This document shows, piece by piece, positions 33,904-42,247 of a stretch of DNA of 64,000 nt. Each line of letters begins with the position of its first letter. Position 1 is the first letter of the stretch. Origin of the DNA: JACJWR01 sp963752505 (GTDB taxonomy: Bacteria; Actinomycetota; Actinomycetes; S36-B12; UBA10799). The translations under genes were made by a program, and so were the position numbers. The notes beneath the pieces are model-generated. The model was not told the origin of the DNA. It worked only from the letters and a program-made list of their open reading frames with translations, and ran no database searches. The stretch spans positions 248,001-312,000 of the forward strand of contig CAVVYM010000006.1 of assembly GCA_963752505.1 (NCBI GenBank), in the 5' to 3' direction.

Positions 33904-35034
33904 TAGACGCTTGGAGATCAGCTCCCAGCGCCAGTACCGTTCGATCCATTCCCGACCGCGCGCGCCCATTGCCGCGGACCCCTCCGGATCCTGGAGCAGC
34001 GCAGCCACCCGCTGCGCGGCTGCCGCGGGGTCACCGCCCCGCACCACGTAGCCGGTCTCGCCTTCGACCACAGCGTCCGGGGCGCCGCCGGAGTCTCCCG
34101 CCACCACCGGCAGCCCCGTCGCGCTGGCCTCCAGGTAGACGATTCCGAGGCCTTCGACGTCAAGTCCGCGGTTGCGGGTGCGGCACGGCATGGCGAACAC
34201 GTCGCCGGCCGCGTAGTGAGCGGGCAACTCGGCCCAGGGAACAGTGCCGGTGAGCACAACGTCGTTGTGCAAGCCGTTCTTGGCGACGAGCTCCTCGAGC
34301 TTGGGCTTGTAGGGACCGCCGCCGACGATCAGCAGAGCCGCATCGGGCACCTTCCGCTTGATCAACGGCATCGCTTCGATCATGGTGTCCTGGCCCTTGC
34401 GCGGCATCAGCCGCGAAACGCAGACGACGACCGGGCGGTCGGCCAGGCCGTAGTTGGCACGCACTCGGCGGCCGTCGTCACGATTGCGGGGGTGAAACGC
34501 GACATCGTCGACACCCGGCACCAACCGGCGCATGCGGACTCGAGCCTGTCTCGACAGCGCACCGGAGATCCGACTGCGGGTGTACTCCCCGAGGTAGGTG
34601 ACCGTATCCACTGAATTGCCGATGCGGCGCAACGCCTGGCGTGCGCCCGGCAGCATCGCCCACCCTGCTTCGTGCCCATGGGTGAGCGCCACGATGTGCT
34701 CGGCCCCGGCCTTGCGCAGCGACGGGGCCATCAACCCCAGCGGTGCGGCAGCGCCGAACAGCACCCTCGTCGCCTCGCGCTCGCGCAGCAGTTCCGTGGC
34801 CCTCGAAATCACGAAGGGTTCGGGCAACATCAGCGACCTCGGGTGCCGCACCACTTCAAACTGCTGTTGCTCGTCGAATTCCTCGGCACCGCGCCATTTC
34901 GGCGCGTATACCGTGATCGATTCCGGCGGCTGCCGGCTCACGAGGCCCTGGACGAATGCCTGGATTCCTCCGGCCCGGGGCGGGTAGTCGTTGGTGACGA
35001 CCAGAGTTCGGCCGACGTCCGAGGCGGCCGTCAC
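33856..35034 (-). CDS. pimB: GT4 phosphatidylinositol mannosyltransferase (PimB'-like)
   Basis: GDP-mannose-dependent GT4 enzyme expected to add the second mannose to phosphatidylinositol mannoside at the cytoplasmic membrane face. 392 residues. N-terminal VVTNDYPPRAGGIQAFVQGL, HGHEAGWAMLPGARQ, nucleotide-sugar motif VVCVSRLMPRKGQDTMIEAM, and the E(x7)E motif VEGLGIVYLEASATGLPVVA. Position equals Rv2188c. GTG 35034 overlaps the NlpC/P60 stop by four bases, so the wall hydrolase and this enzyme are coupled. Confidence 0.87.
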   Translation of the reverse strand: MTAASDVGRTLVVTNDYPPRAGGIQAFVQGLVSRQPPESITVYAPKWRGAEEFDEQQQFEVVRHPRSLMLPEPFVISRATELLREREATRVLFGAAAPLGLMAPSLRKAGAEHIVALTHGHEAGWAMLPGARQALRRIGNSVDTVTYLGEYTRSRISGALSRQARVRMRRLVPGVDDVAFHPRNRDDGRRVRANYGLADRPVVVCVSRLMPRKGQDTMIEAMPLIKRKVPDAALLIVGGGPYKPKLEELVAKNGLHNDVVLTGTVPWAELPAHYAAGDVFAMPCRTRNRGLDVEGLGIVYLEASATGLPVVAGDSGGAPDAVVEGETGYVVRGGDPAAAAQRVAALLQDPEGSAAMGARGREWIERYWRWELISKRLSELLAGIDPDVSPDD

Positions 35035-36164
35035 GCTGCTGGCCGCGATGCTGCGACAAGATTGTCGCGGTAGTAGTCGTTGAGGGAATCGAGTCGGATG
35101 CCATCCAGGGGGTTCGCCGCGTGCACGAACCTTCCGTCTCCGATGTAGATACCCACGTGCTGGTGAATCGAGTAGAAGTAGAGCAGGTCGCCGGCTTGCA
35201 GGTCGTCGAAACGCACTGGCCGAGTTTCGGCGTATTGCGTTCCCGAGTAGTGGGTCAGGGCGACGCCGGATTGGGCCCAGGCCGCCTGGGTCAAGCCGCT
35301 GCAGTCGTAGGCAGTCGGGCCGCTGGCACCCCAGACGTAGGGGCCGCCGACCTTGGACAGGGCGAAGTTGACCGCGCGCATCACGGCCTCGGCTCGGTTG
35401 GCCGGCGGCGACGATGCCGGCTGGTCCGGCCGCGACAACGGGTCTACCCCGGTTGACCCGACCGTGGGTGGATTCGAGGCCGCGGCTGCCTCCCTCGCCG
35501 CGAGCAGTGCCGCGGCCTCCGCGCGCTCGCGCTCCCGTTCGGCCTCTGCCTCGGCGATGAGGCGCTGCCGTTCCTGTTCCTCCAGCGAGGAGAGGAGTGC
35601 CCGAGCTTCGGCTACCCGCTGGTCAGCCTCCGCTTGGAGCACTCCGAGCTGTTCCGTTGCCGCGCTGAGGCGCTCCTGCTCGCGTTCAAGGGCATCGGCG
35701 GAGACCTTGAGAGACAGGGCCTGCTCGCGGGCGTTGGCGACCACGGTCGACTGATTCGACGTCGCGGCGGCGAGCCGATCGAGATCGGCCAGGAACTGGT
35801 TGGGGTCGTCAAGGGCGAAAGTCAGCGTGGGGCTGCCCGAAACGCCGTCCACATATAACTGCCGCGCCATGGCCTCGAGGTTGCGCTGTTGGTTCGCAAG
35901 CTCGATGCGGGATGCGGTCACCTGCCGACTGAACACCGCCAAGCGTTCCTGCGACCGGGCGAGCACTGCCTTGGCACCGTTCACCCGCTCGGCTGCGGCA
36001 GCGCTGGCGCGCTCCAATTCCTGCAGTTGGCTGCGCACCTGCGCGATGGCGCCGGGGTCGGCGTGAACCGTGGCAGCGGCGGGCACCAGCAGCAGGCCAG
36101 CAGCGAGGAGGACACCGACCGCACGGGCCCCGCGACTACTCGCGGAACTGCCACGCTTGGGCAC
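35031..36164 (-). CDS. Secreted NlpC/P60 peptidoglycan endopeptidase with coiled coil
   Basis: 377 residues. Signal peptide at residues 1-36 (VGVLLAAGLLLVPAAATVHA-DP). A long coiled coil (about 40-230, rich in Glu/Ala/Arg) then a Pro/Ser linker and a C-terminal NlpC/P60 domain with catalytic Cys in YDCSGLTQAAW, His in HVGIYIGDGRFVHA and a third polar residue (His) in the latter. Cleaves D-Glu to diaminopimelate bonds in relatives such as RipA; the coiled coil resembles autoinhibitory or FtsX-binding regions. GTG 36164 follows AGGGGG with a seven-base spacer. Counterpart of Rv2190c. Confidence 0.92.
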   Translation of the reverse strand: MPKRGSSASSRGARAVGVLLAAGLLLVPAAATVHADPGAIAQVRSQLQELERASAAAAERVNGAKAVLARSQERLAVFSRQVTASRIELANQQRNLEAMARQLYVDGVSGSPTLTFALDDPNQFLADLDRLAAATSNQSTVVANAREQALSLKVSADALEREQERLSAATEQLGVLQAEADQRVAEARALLSSLEEQERQRLIAEAEAERERERAEAAALLAAREAAAASNPPTVGSTGVDPLSRPDQPASSPPANRAEAVMRAVNFALSKVGGPYVWGASGPTAYDCSGLTQAAWAQSGVALTHYSGTQYAETRPVRFDDLQAGDLLYFYSIHQHVGIYIGDGRFVHAANPLDGIRLDSLNDYYRDNLVAASRPAA

Positions 36165-36195
36165 GGTGTACCCCCTTCATTCGGGTGGACCCAGC

Positions 36196-36495
36196 CTATC
36201 CCGCGGCGGCAGGCGGACGCTGGCGATACCGCCCCGAACTGTGGACATCGGGATCCTGGTCGTCCCGCCCTCCTCGCACGAGCCGCAGCGGTGGCACCAA
36301 TCCGGAATCCGCCAACACCGCGATCGCCCGCTGCTCCTCGTCGTCCAATCCCTGGTTCGGGCTCCCGAGGAGCACCGAGACCACGCAATCGTCGCAGGCG
36401 AGGTTGCGCATGGCGCATTCGCCGCAATCGATGTGCAGCGGTGCCGAACCGGTGCCCGCGCCCGCCTGGTCGGTACTCATGCGGTCGAAACTCAT
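36196..36495 (-). CDS. Small conserved actinobacterial Cys-rich protein
   Basis: A 99-residue protein with HIDCGECAMRNLACDDCVVS, a four-Cys pattern that could bind zinc or an iron-sulfur cluster, followed by SPNQGLDDEEQRAIAVLADS. Conserved in many actinobacteria next to NlpC/P60 genes (recollection). ATG 36495 follows GGGAGA with a short spacer; an upstream in-frame ATG at 36519 is less good. Function unknown. Confidence 0.75.
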   Translation of the reverse strand: MSFDRMSTDQAGAGTGSAPLHIDCGECAMRNLACDDCVVSVLLGSPNQGLDDEEQRAIAVLADSGLVPPLRLVRGGRDDQDPDVHSSGRYRQRPPAAAG

Positions 36496-36585
36496 GAGGT
36501 CTCCCTTGCTCAGTAGCAATCATCGACCAGCCCGCGAGACCCCTGCTGGGTTCAGCTGGCCAGCCGCCGTCTGACTCGACAGACG

Positions 36586-37782
36586 CTAGGAGGTACCTCC
36601 GACAACTCCTCTGTCGCGCAGTTCGGCGACCTCTTGGGCGGTCAGCCCCAGGGACGTCAACACGTCGACGGCGTTGGCCCCAAGCGGAGCGACTGAGGCG
36701 CCCGGCGATTCCGGCAGCCAGGGCACCGCGCGCACCACTGGCGCCGCCCCGCCGTCCTGGCGCGCTGCGTCGACGATCACCTCACGCTGCACCGCGTTTG
36801 GATCGGCGAAAGCCTCGGCGACGTCGTTGACCGGTGTGACGCAAGTGTCGTCGGCCATGAGTAGTTCCAGCCAAGCCGCCCGCGGTCGCGTCGCGAAGGT
36901 GGCCGCGAGGTCGGCCCGCAACTGCGCCTGCTCGGCCAGGTCGTACTGCCGGGGGGCGAACTCAGGCACGCCCATCAGGTCGCACATCCGCGAGAAGAAC
37001 TTCGGCTCCAGGCCACCCACCGCCAGCCATTGGTGATCCGCGCACTCATATACGGAGTAGCAGGCCAACGCGCCGGTGAGCATGTCGCGGGGGCGAGGCA
37101 GCGAGCCCTCGCCCGCTGCGAGGTGCCCGGCCGCCAAGGTCGTCAACGACAGTGCGGCGTCCGCCATGGCGACTTCGGCCCGGTACCCCTGGGCACCATG
37201 ATCCACCGCCCGCAGACCCGACATCACGGCGAGCGCGGCCTGCAATCCGGTGGCCAAGTCGGCTGCCTGCACGGCGGGCATCGCAGGCCGTCCGTCGTCA
37301 TCAACACTCAATCCGACCAGCCCCGCAAGCGCCTGCACGTTCAGATCGTGGGACGGCAGCGTTCGATAGGGCCCGTCGCCGCCGTATGCAGTCAGGCTCA
37401 CGTGCACCAACGTCGGATTCAACTCGGCGAGGGCGTGATCGGAGAAACCCAGCCGGTCGAGCACTCCGGGACGGAAGGAATCGAGTACAACCGGGGCGGA
37501 GGAGATCAACCTGCGCAATACGTCGGCCCCCGCTTCTGACTTCAGATCAAGCGCCACCGAGGATTTCCCCCGATTGAGCACGAGATTCGCACCGGACTCC
37601 CCGTTGGCGGTGAACGGCGGGGCCAATCGGGTGCCATCGCCGGTGAGTTCCTCGATTTTGATCACTGTGGCACCGAGTCCGTACAGCAGCAGCGACGCAT
37701 AATTGCCCGGCAGCAGCCGGGTGAGGTCGAGGATCGTCACACCGGAAAGGCTCGGCGTGGCCAAGGCGAGGCCGGACGTCAC
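36586..37782 (-). CDS. CaiB/BaiF family (class III) CoA-transferase
   Basis: 398 residues, likely alpha-methylacyl-CoA racemase or formyl-CoA-transferase-like. N-terminal ILDLTRLLPGNYASLLL, VIKIE, NRGKSSVALDLK, and the catalytic Asp in LPSHDLNVQALAG; later YECADHQWLAVGGLEPKFF is a family block. Substrate not assignable; AMACR-like use in branched acyl-CoA metabolism is a common option. GTG 37782 overlaps the stop of the zinc-ribbon gene by four bases (GTGA), making a two-gene operon. Confidence 0.88.
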   Translation of the reverse strand: MTSGLALATPSLSGVTILDLTRLLPGNYASLLLYGLGATVIKIEELTGDGTRLAPPFTANGESGANLVLNRGKSSVALDLKSEAGADVLRRLISSAPVVLDSFRPGVLDRLGFSDHALAELNPTLVHVSLTAYGGDGPYRTLPSHDLNVQALAGLVGLSVDDDGRPAMPAVQAADLATGLQAALAVMSGLRAVDHGAQGYRAEVAMADAALSLTTLAAGHLAAGEGSLPRPRDMLTGALACYSVYECADHQWLAVGGLEPKFFSRMCDLMGVPEFAPRQYDLAEQAQLRADLAATFATRPRAAWLELLMADDTCVTPVNDVAEAFADPNAVQREVIVDAARQDGGAAPVVRAVPWLPESPGASVAPLGANAVDVLTSLGLTAQEVAELRDRGVVGGTS

Positions 37783-38039
37783 CGTGCCGGTTCCTCCGAT
37801 GGCCCGCCGGCGTCCGGCCGGGCCACCAACTCGATCGAGTCGTCGGCGCCGCACCAACGGCAGATGACTTGCTCCACCACTTCCCGGAGCAAGTCAGACG
37901 ATTCCACCGCGACGTCCCCGCCAAGGTCGAAGTGCCAATACTCGGAGGTCCGTCGGCTGCGCACCACATCGAAACGCGTGAGGTTGCCGCAGCGGGCACA
38001 CCGCCACCGACTGGTGTCGCCGGGAAGTGCAACTGCCAT
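37779..38039 (-). CDS. Small zinc-ribbon protein, unknown function
   Basis: 86 residues with two Cys pairs: WRCARCGNLTRFDVVRS and VICRWCGADD, together a probable four-Cys zinc ribbon. Conserved in actinobacteria at a similar location (recollection). Start choice: ATG 38039 has AAGG 11 bases upstream; ATG 38048 is too close to it. Co-translated with the CoA-transferase. It may be an RNA- or protein-binding adaptor, but nothing shows it. Confidence 0.72.
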   Translation of the reverse strand: MAVALPGDTSRWRCARCGNLTRFDVVRSRRTSEYWHFDLGGDVAVESSDLLREVVEQVICRWCGADDSIELVARPDAGGPSEEPAR

Positions 38040-38216
38040 GGGGACCATCACCTTCTCTTGTCATCGCGCAGCACCAGCACCTTCATGGCGTCGTGGGGCA
38101 GACCGCAATCAGTCCGCCCGTGCTGCGAGTGGCCGTGCGCCACCGCGCCCAATACGTCGTTCACTCAGCCTAGCCCTGCGTCCGGCGCGTTTCGCCCCGG
38201 TGTCGGACCGCTGAAC

Positions 38217-38222
38217 TAGCGT
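38217..38222 (+). promoter_or_regulatory. -10 element for the exonuclease/UvrC-like gene
   Basis: TAGCGT seven bases before ATG 38230, which selects that ATG over the GTG at 38221 (the latter would overlap the -10 box). Confidence 0.5.
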
Positions 38223-38229
38223 GACGCGC

Positions 38230-39969
38230 ATGACTGCCGGGCAGACCACTCTCGAGGACATTGGCACGCCGCTGCACACGGTCGACTTCTGCATCGTCGA
38301 CCTTGAGACCACCGGCACGTCACCCTCGTCCCTGGGTATCACCGAAATTGGCGCCGTGAGAGTGCGTGGCGGTGATGTCGTCGGTGAGTTCGCCACGCTC
38401 GTCAATCCCGGTGTGCCGATCCCCGCCTACATCGCGGTGCTGACCGGCATCAGCAACGCCACGGTTGCGACCGCGCCGCGCCTGGATGCGGCACTGCCGG
38501 CCTTTCTTGAGTTCGCCCGCGGGGCGGTCATGGTGGCTCACAACGCACCGTTCGACATGGGATTCCTGCGCCACGCAGCCGACGCCTTGGGATACGAGTG
38601 GGCTCCGCCGGTCGTCCTCGACACCGTGCGACTCTCCCGGGCAATCCTGCCCCGAGGTGAGGTCCCCAACCACAAGTTGGCCACTCTGGCCCAGCACTTC
38701 CGGGCCGAAACCCGCCCAACTCACCGCGCGCTCGACGATGCCCGGGCCACGGTTGATGTGCTCCACGGCCTATTGGAGCGGGTCGGCAACCTGGGCGCCA
38801 CCTCGTTGGAAGACGTGCTGAACTACTCGGGGAACGTCACCAGTGCACAGCGGCGCAAACGCGGCCTCGCCGATGGCCTCCCGGCTGCGCCGGGGGTCTA
38901 CGTATTCCAAGATGCCACCGGCGAATCGCTGTACGTCGGCACGTCCAAGAACATCCGGACCCGGGTGCGCACCTACTTCACCGCAAGTGAGCAACGCACC
39001 CGGATGGCCGAGATGGTGGCCCTCGCAACAACTGTGACGCCCATCGTGTGCGCGACTCCGCTGGAGGCAGCCGTGCGGGAACTGCGGCTGATCGCTGAGC
39101 GGAAGCCGCGCTACAACCGCCGTTCCCGTTTCCCGGAACGCGGCCGCTGGCTCAAGCTCACCGTTGAGCCCGCACCCCGGCTCAGCCTGGTCAAGACACC
39201 CAAGAACGACCGCGATGCCGGCGCGGTGTATCTCGGACCCGTCTCGCGCCGAACAGCCGACGAGGTGGTCGAGGTGATGCAACTGGCCACTTCGCTGCGC
39301 ACCTGCTCTGAGCGGCTGAGTGCACGATCCAACCGCACCCCCTGCGGGCTCCACGCCCTGGGTCGATGCGCCGCACCGTGCCTGGGCGGGCAGGCCCTCG
39401 ACGACTACCAGGTTGCGGTTGAGTCCGCGCGCGAGGCCCTGACGCACAACACTGCCGAGGCCACAGGCGCCGTGATGGCCAAGATCCGGGATCTCAGCGC
39501 GCAGCAACGCTACGAAGAAGCGTCCGCGTGGCTCAACCGACTGACTGCATTCCTGCGCGTGGTCGACCAGAGTCAGCGCCGCCAAACGTTAACCGACCTC
39601 GGCCAGGTCGTTGCAGCCGAACTCGTCGACAGCGCCTGGCACATCCACGTGATTCGCCACGGCCGCCTCGCCGGTGCAGCCGTGAGCGAGGCCCACAGCG
39701 ACGCAATGGCGGTGATGACGTCGCTGCTCGCGATGGCAGAGCACGTCGATCCCCCGGACGGCCCCGGTCCGGCGAGCCTCCCGGCGGAGGCCGACCTGTT
39801 GCTGACGTGGCTCGATTCACCCAACGTGCGGCTGATCGCGGTCGATCAGCCTTGGGCCTTGCCGCTCGGTGCGGCCGCCCGCGACCGGCACGCGCTGGCG
39901 AGCACGACCTCAGCCGAAGGTCGCAGAGAGCCCCACCCAGCGGTCGAGCACGTCGCGCGCCCGGCCTGA
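38230..39969 (+). CDS. DEDDh 3'-5' exonuclease fused to GIY-YIG (UvrC-N-like) nuclease
   Basis: 579 residues with two nuclease modules. Residues about 15-185 are a DnaQ-like DEDDh exonuclease: FCIVDLETTG, VAHNAPFDMGFL and THRALDDARATVDVLHGLL. Residues about 210-300 are a GIY-YIG domain: GVYVFQDATGESLYVGTSKN followed by IRTRVRTYF; then a UvrC-like region with a Cys cluster (CSERL, CGLHALGRCAAPCLGG) and UvrB-contact-like YEEASAWLNRL. It lacks the UvrC RNase H and HhH parts, thus is Cho-like plus exonuclease. Counterpart of Rv2191. Likely DNA repair. The last 60 bases overlap the end of trpD on the other strand. Confidence 0.9.
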   Translation: MTAGQTTLEDIGTPLHTVDFCIVDLETTGTSPSSLGITEIGAVRVRGGDVVGEFATLVNPGVPIPAYIAVLTGISNATVATAPRLDAALPAFLEFARGAVMVAHNAPFDMGFLRHAADALGYEWAPPVVLDTVRLSRAILPRGEVPNHKLATLAQHFRAETRPTHRALDDARATVDVLHGLLERVGNLGATSLEDVLNYSGNVTSAQRRKRGLADGLPAAPGVYVFQDATGESLYVGTSKNIRTRVRTYFTASEQRTRMAEMVALATTVTPIVCATPLEAAVRELRLIAERKPRYNRRSRFPERGRWLKLTVEPAPRLSLVKTPKNDRDAGAVYLGPVSRRTADEVVEVMQLATSLRTCSERLSARSNRTPCGLHALGRCAAPCLGGQALDDYQVAVESAREALTHNTAEATGAVMAKIRDLSAQQRYEEASAWLNRLTAFLRVVDQSQRRQTLTDLGQVVAAELVDSAWHIHVIRHGRLAGAAVSEAHSDAMAVMTSLLAMAEHVDPPDGPGPASLPAEADLLLTWLDSPNVRLIAVDQPWALPLGAAARDRHALASTTSAEGRREPHPAVEHVARPA

Positions 39970-40989
39970 GTCGATGGATTCGGCGGCCACCGGCACCGCG
40001 CGAGCCAGCCGTTCGGTTGCCGAATCGGATACGGGCCCGTACTGGCCTTCGCCGGTTGCCGCGTCCCAGGCCACCAAAGCGAGTCCGGTGTTGAGCAGCA
40101 CGGCGGTGCGTACCGCGCTCATGGCACCCTCGTCGGCGCCGTCGAGCACCTCACGTGCCACCTGGGCGTTGTACGCGGCGTCGCCGCCAGCCAACAGAGC
40201 CGCGTCCTGAGTCCGCAGACCGGCCCCGGTCGGGTCGACGCTGTCGCCCCGCACCCCGACGCCTGTCACATCCCAAACATCCGTGGCAGATTCGACCGTC
40301 ACTTCGTCCAGCCCGTCGGTGCCGCGCACGACCATGGCCCGCAGCCCCCGGCCAGCGAACACCTGCGCGATCAGTGGCGCCATCCGGGCATCGGCCGAAC
40401 CCACCAAAGAGGCCGAGGGTTGCGCCGGATTGGCCAGCGGTCCAAGGATGTTGAACACCGTGGCGATGCCCAGTTCGCGCCTCGGCGGACCCGCGTGGCG
40501 CATGGCGGGGTGGAACACCGGGGCGAAGCAGAAGCCGATGTTGGCCTCCTCAACGCAGGCGAGCACGCCGTCTGGACCCATGTCGACTTTGACGCCCAAC
40601 TCAGTCAGCACGTCGGCGGAGCCGCACGCCGACGACGCCGCCCGGTTCCCATGCTTGATGACCGTGGCGCCCGCACCAGCGGCCACGATCGCCGAGATCG
40701 TCGAGATGTTCACGGAATTCGAGCGGTCGCCGCCGGTGCCCACGATGTCGAGGGCAGGCCCCGAGTATTCCAGCGGCACGGCGACTGCCAGCATCGCCTC
40801 GACCAGACCGTCGACCTCCTCCGGCGTCTCGCCCTTGGCCCGCAGACCGACCACGAACCCAGCGATTTGCGCCGGTGTCGCCTCGCCCGCCACGATCTGC
40901 CCCATAGCGGCACGACACGTGTGCGCCTCAAGGGACTCACCATTGATCAACGACGTCAGGACGCCCGACCAGTTGAACAGTGCGGTCAT
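39910..40989 (-). CDS. trpD: Anthranilate phosphoribosyltransferase
   Basis: Joins anthranilate and PRPP in tryptophan synthesis. 359 residues. PRPP loop VGTGGDRSNSVNISTISAIV, KHGNRAASSACGSADVLTEL, FAPVFHPAMR, IATVFNILGPLANPA and VVRGTDGLDEVTV, the conserved DE pair. The rest of the trp operon is not here; isolation of trpD beside ctaE-qcrCAB is the usual actinobacterial arrangement (Rv2192c). ATG overlaps the receiver-like gene stop (ATGA). Confidence 0.95.
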   Translation of the reverse strand: MTALFNWSGVLTSLINGESLEAHTCRAAMGQIVAGEATPAQIAGFVVGLRAKGETPEEVDGLVEAMLAVAVPLEYSGPALDIVGTGGDRSNSVNISTISAIVAAGAGATVIKHGNRAASSACGSADVLTELGVKVDMGPDGVLACVEEANIGFCFAPVFHPAMRHAGPPRRELGIATVFNILGPLANPAQPSASLVGSADARMAPLIAQVFAGRGLRAMVVRGTDGLDEVTVESATDVWDVTGVGVRGDSVDPTGAGLRTQDAALLAGGDAAYNAQVAREVLDGADEGAMSAVRTAVLLNTGLALVAWDAATGEGQYGPVSDSATERLARAVPVAAESIDSGRARDVLDRWVGLSATFG

Positions 40990-41405
40990 GTTGCGGGCGA
41001 CGCGGCAATGCCCCGCCGCAGCAGTTCGGCAGCCGCCCGAGCCAGGTCGAACGGTGAGAGCGGCCGCGGCACGACGGCGTCAGCGCGCGACCAGGTCGCA
41101 AGCCAAGCGTCCTGGGGGCGTCCTGTGAGAACCAGAATCGGCGGGCATTGGAAGATCTCGTCCTTGAGCGCTCGCGACATCCCCATGCCCCCTGGGTAGG
41201 CCTCACCGTCAAGAATCGCCAGGTCGATACCCCCGGCGTCCATTGCGGCCACCGTGGCGGGTTCGGTTGCGGTCTCGGTGATGACGACTTCGGGGAGATC
41301 CGCCGCCGGGCGCCGGCCCAGGGCGGTCATCACCTGCGCCCGGACGTCACGGTTGCTGCTGTAGACGAGGATCGACAGCTCAGAGGTGGTGTCCTCGTGT
41401 TTCAT
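40986..41405 (-). CDS. Stand-alone receiver-like protein
   Basis: 139 residues with a CheY-like fold outline: ELSILVYSSNRDVRAQVMTA, a beta strand ending in LAILDGEAYPGG (Asp at the phospho-acceptor position), LVLTGRPQD (Thr position) and VVPRPLSPFDLARAAAELL, where the conserved Lys is replaced by Arg. The acidic pair after strand 1 is missing (YSSN). So it is a degenerate receiver without an output domain, perhaps not phosphorylated. RBS GAGGTAA upstream. Coupled to trpD by a four-base overlap. Confidence 0.75.
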   Translation of the reverse strand: MKHEDTTSELSILVYSSNRDVRAQVMTALGRRPAADLPEVVITETATEPATVAAMDAGGIDLAILDGEAYPGGMGMSRALKDEIFQCPPILVLTGRPQDAWLATWSRADAVVPRPLSPFDLARAAAELLRRGIAASPAT

Positions 41406-41539
41406 CGCTTACCTCACGGGTGGGTTAGGGCGGTTGGGACGGAGGATTCAGGCTGACCTGCTGCCCACGATGCTACCCCGAGCACCGCCAAAACTTCACC
41501 GAGTCGGGGGGTCGGACTGTCTAATCAACGGATACCTGC

Positions 41540-41545
41540 CAGAAT
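41540..41545 (+). promoter_or_regulatory. -10 element for ctaE
   Basis: CAGAAT exactly six bases before GTG 41552; no Shine-Dalgarno. Confidence 0.45.
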
Positions 41546-41551
41546 GCGCCC

Positions 41552-42160
41552 GTGGCTACTGCAACTGCTGTCAAGAACCAGACGTCACCAGAAGCGCCGG
41601 TGAACCGGCCGAACATGGTGGCTGTCGGCACCATCGTGTGGCTGAGCAGCGAACTCATGTTCTTCTCCGCGCTGTTCGCGATGTACTTCACGCTGCGGTC
41701 GGTGAATCCGGAGGTGTGGGCGACCGACTCGGAGATGCTCAACGTTCCCTTCGCGGCCGCGAACACCACGATCCTGGTGCTCAGCTCAGTCACCTGCCAG
41801 TTGGGTGTTTTCGCCGCCGAGCGAGGGGACGTGAGGAACCTGCGCAAGTGGTTCATCATCACCTTCATCATGGGCGCGGTCTTCATCGCCGGCCAGGTGT
41901 TCGAGTACGCCGAACTAGCCCACGAAGGGCTCACACTGAGCAGCTCGGCCTACGGCTCGGCCTTCTTCCTCACCACCGGATTCCACGGTCTACACGTGAC
42001 GGGGGGACTCATCGCCTTCCTGTTCGTGTTGGGCCGCACTTACGCGGCCAAAAGATTCACCCATGAACAGGCGACGTCGGCGGTGGTCGTGTCGTATTAC
42101 TGGCACTTCGTCGACGTGGTCTGGATTGCTCTGTTCACCGTGATCTACCTGATTCGGTGA
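41552..42160 (+). CDS. ctaE: Cytochrome c oxidase subunit III
   Basis: A 202-residue, five-helix subunit of the aa3 oxidase. Motifs WLSSELMFFSALFAMYFTLR (conserved Glu in helix 1 facing the proton-uptake region), FFLTTGFHGLHVTGGL and SYYWHFVDVVWIALFTVIY. Lacks the first two helices of the seven-helix mitochondrial form, as usual in actinobacteria. Followed by qcrCAB; in actinobacteria these form a bcc-aa3 supercomplex. Confidence 0.96.
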   Translation: MATATAVKNQTSPEAPVNRPNMVAVGTIVWLSSELMFFSALFAMYFTLRSVNPEVWATDSEMLNVPFAAANTTILVLSSVTCQLGVFAAERGDVRNLRKWFIITFIMGAVFIAGQVFEYAELAHEGLTLSSSAYGSAFFLTTGFHGLHVTGGLIAFLFVLGRTYAAKRFTHEQATSAVVVSYYWHFVDVVWIALFTVIYLIR

Positions 42161-42247
42161 CACGATGCGAGTAGCCGAAACCCGGCGAGGCTCAGGGTTG
42201 CCGGGCGCACTATCCGCTAGACAATGGTTTGGGTTCCTCGAAGCAGA

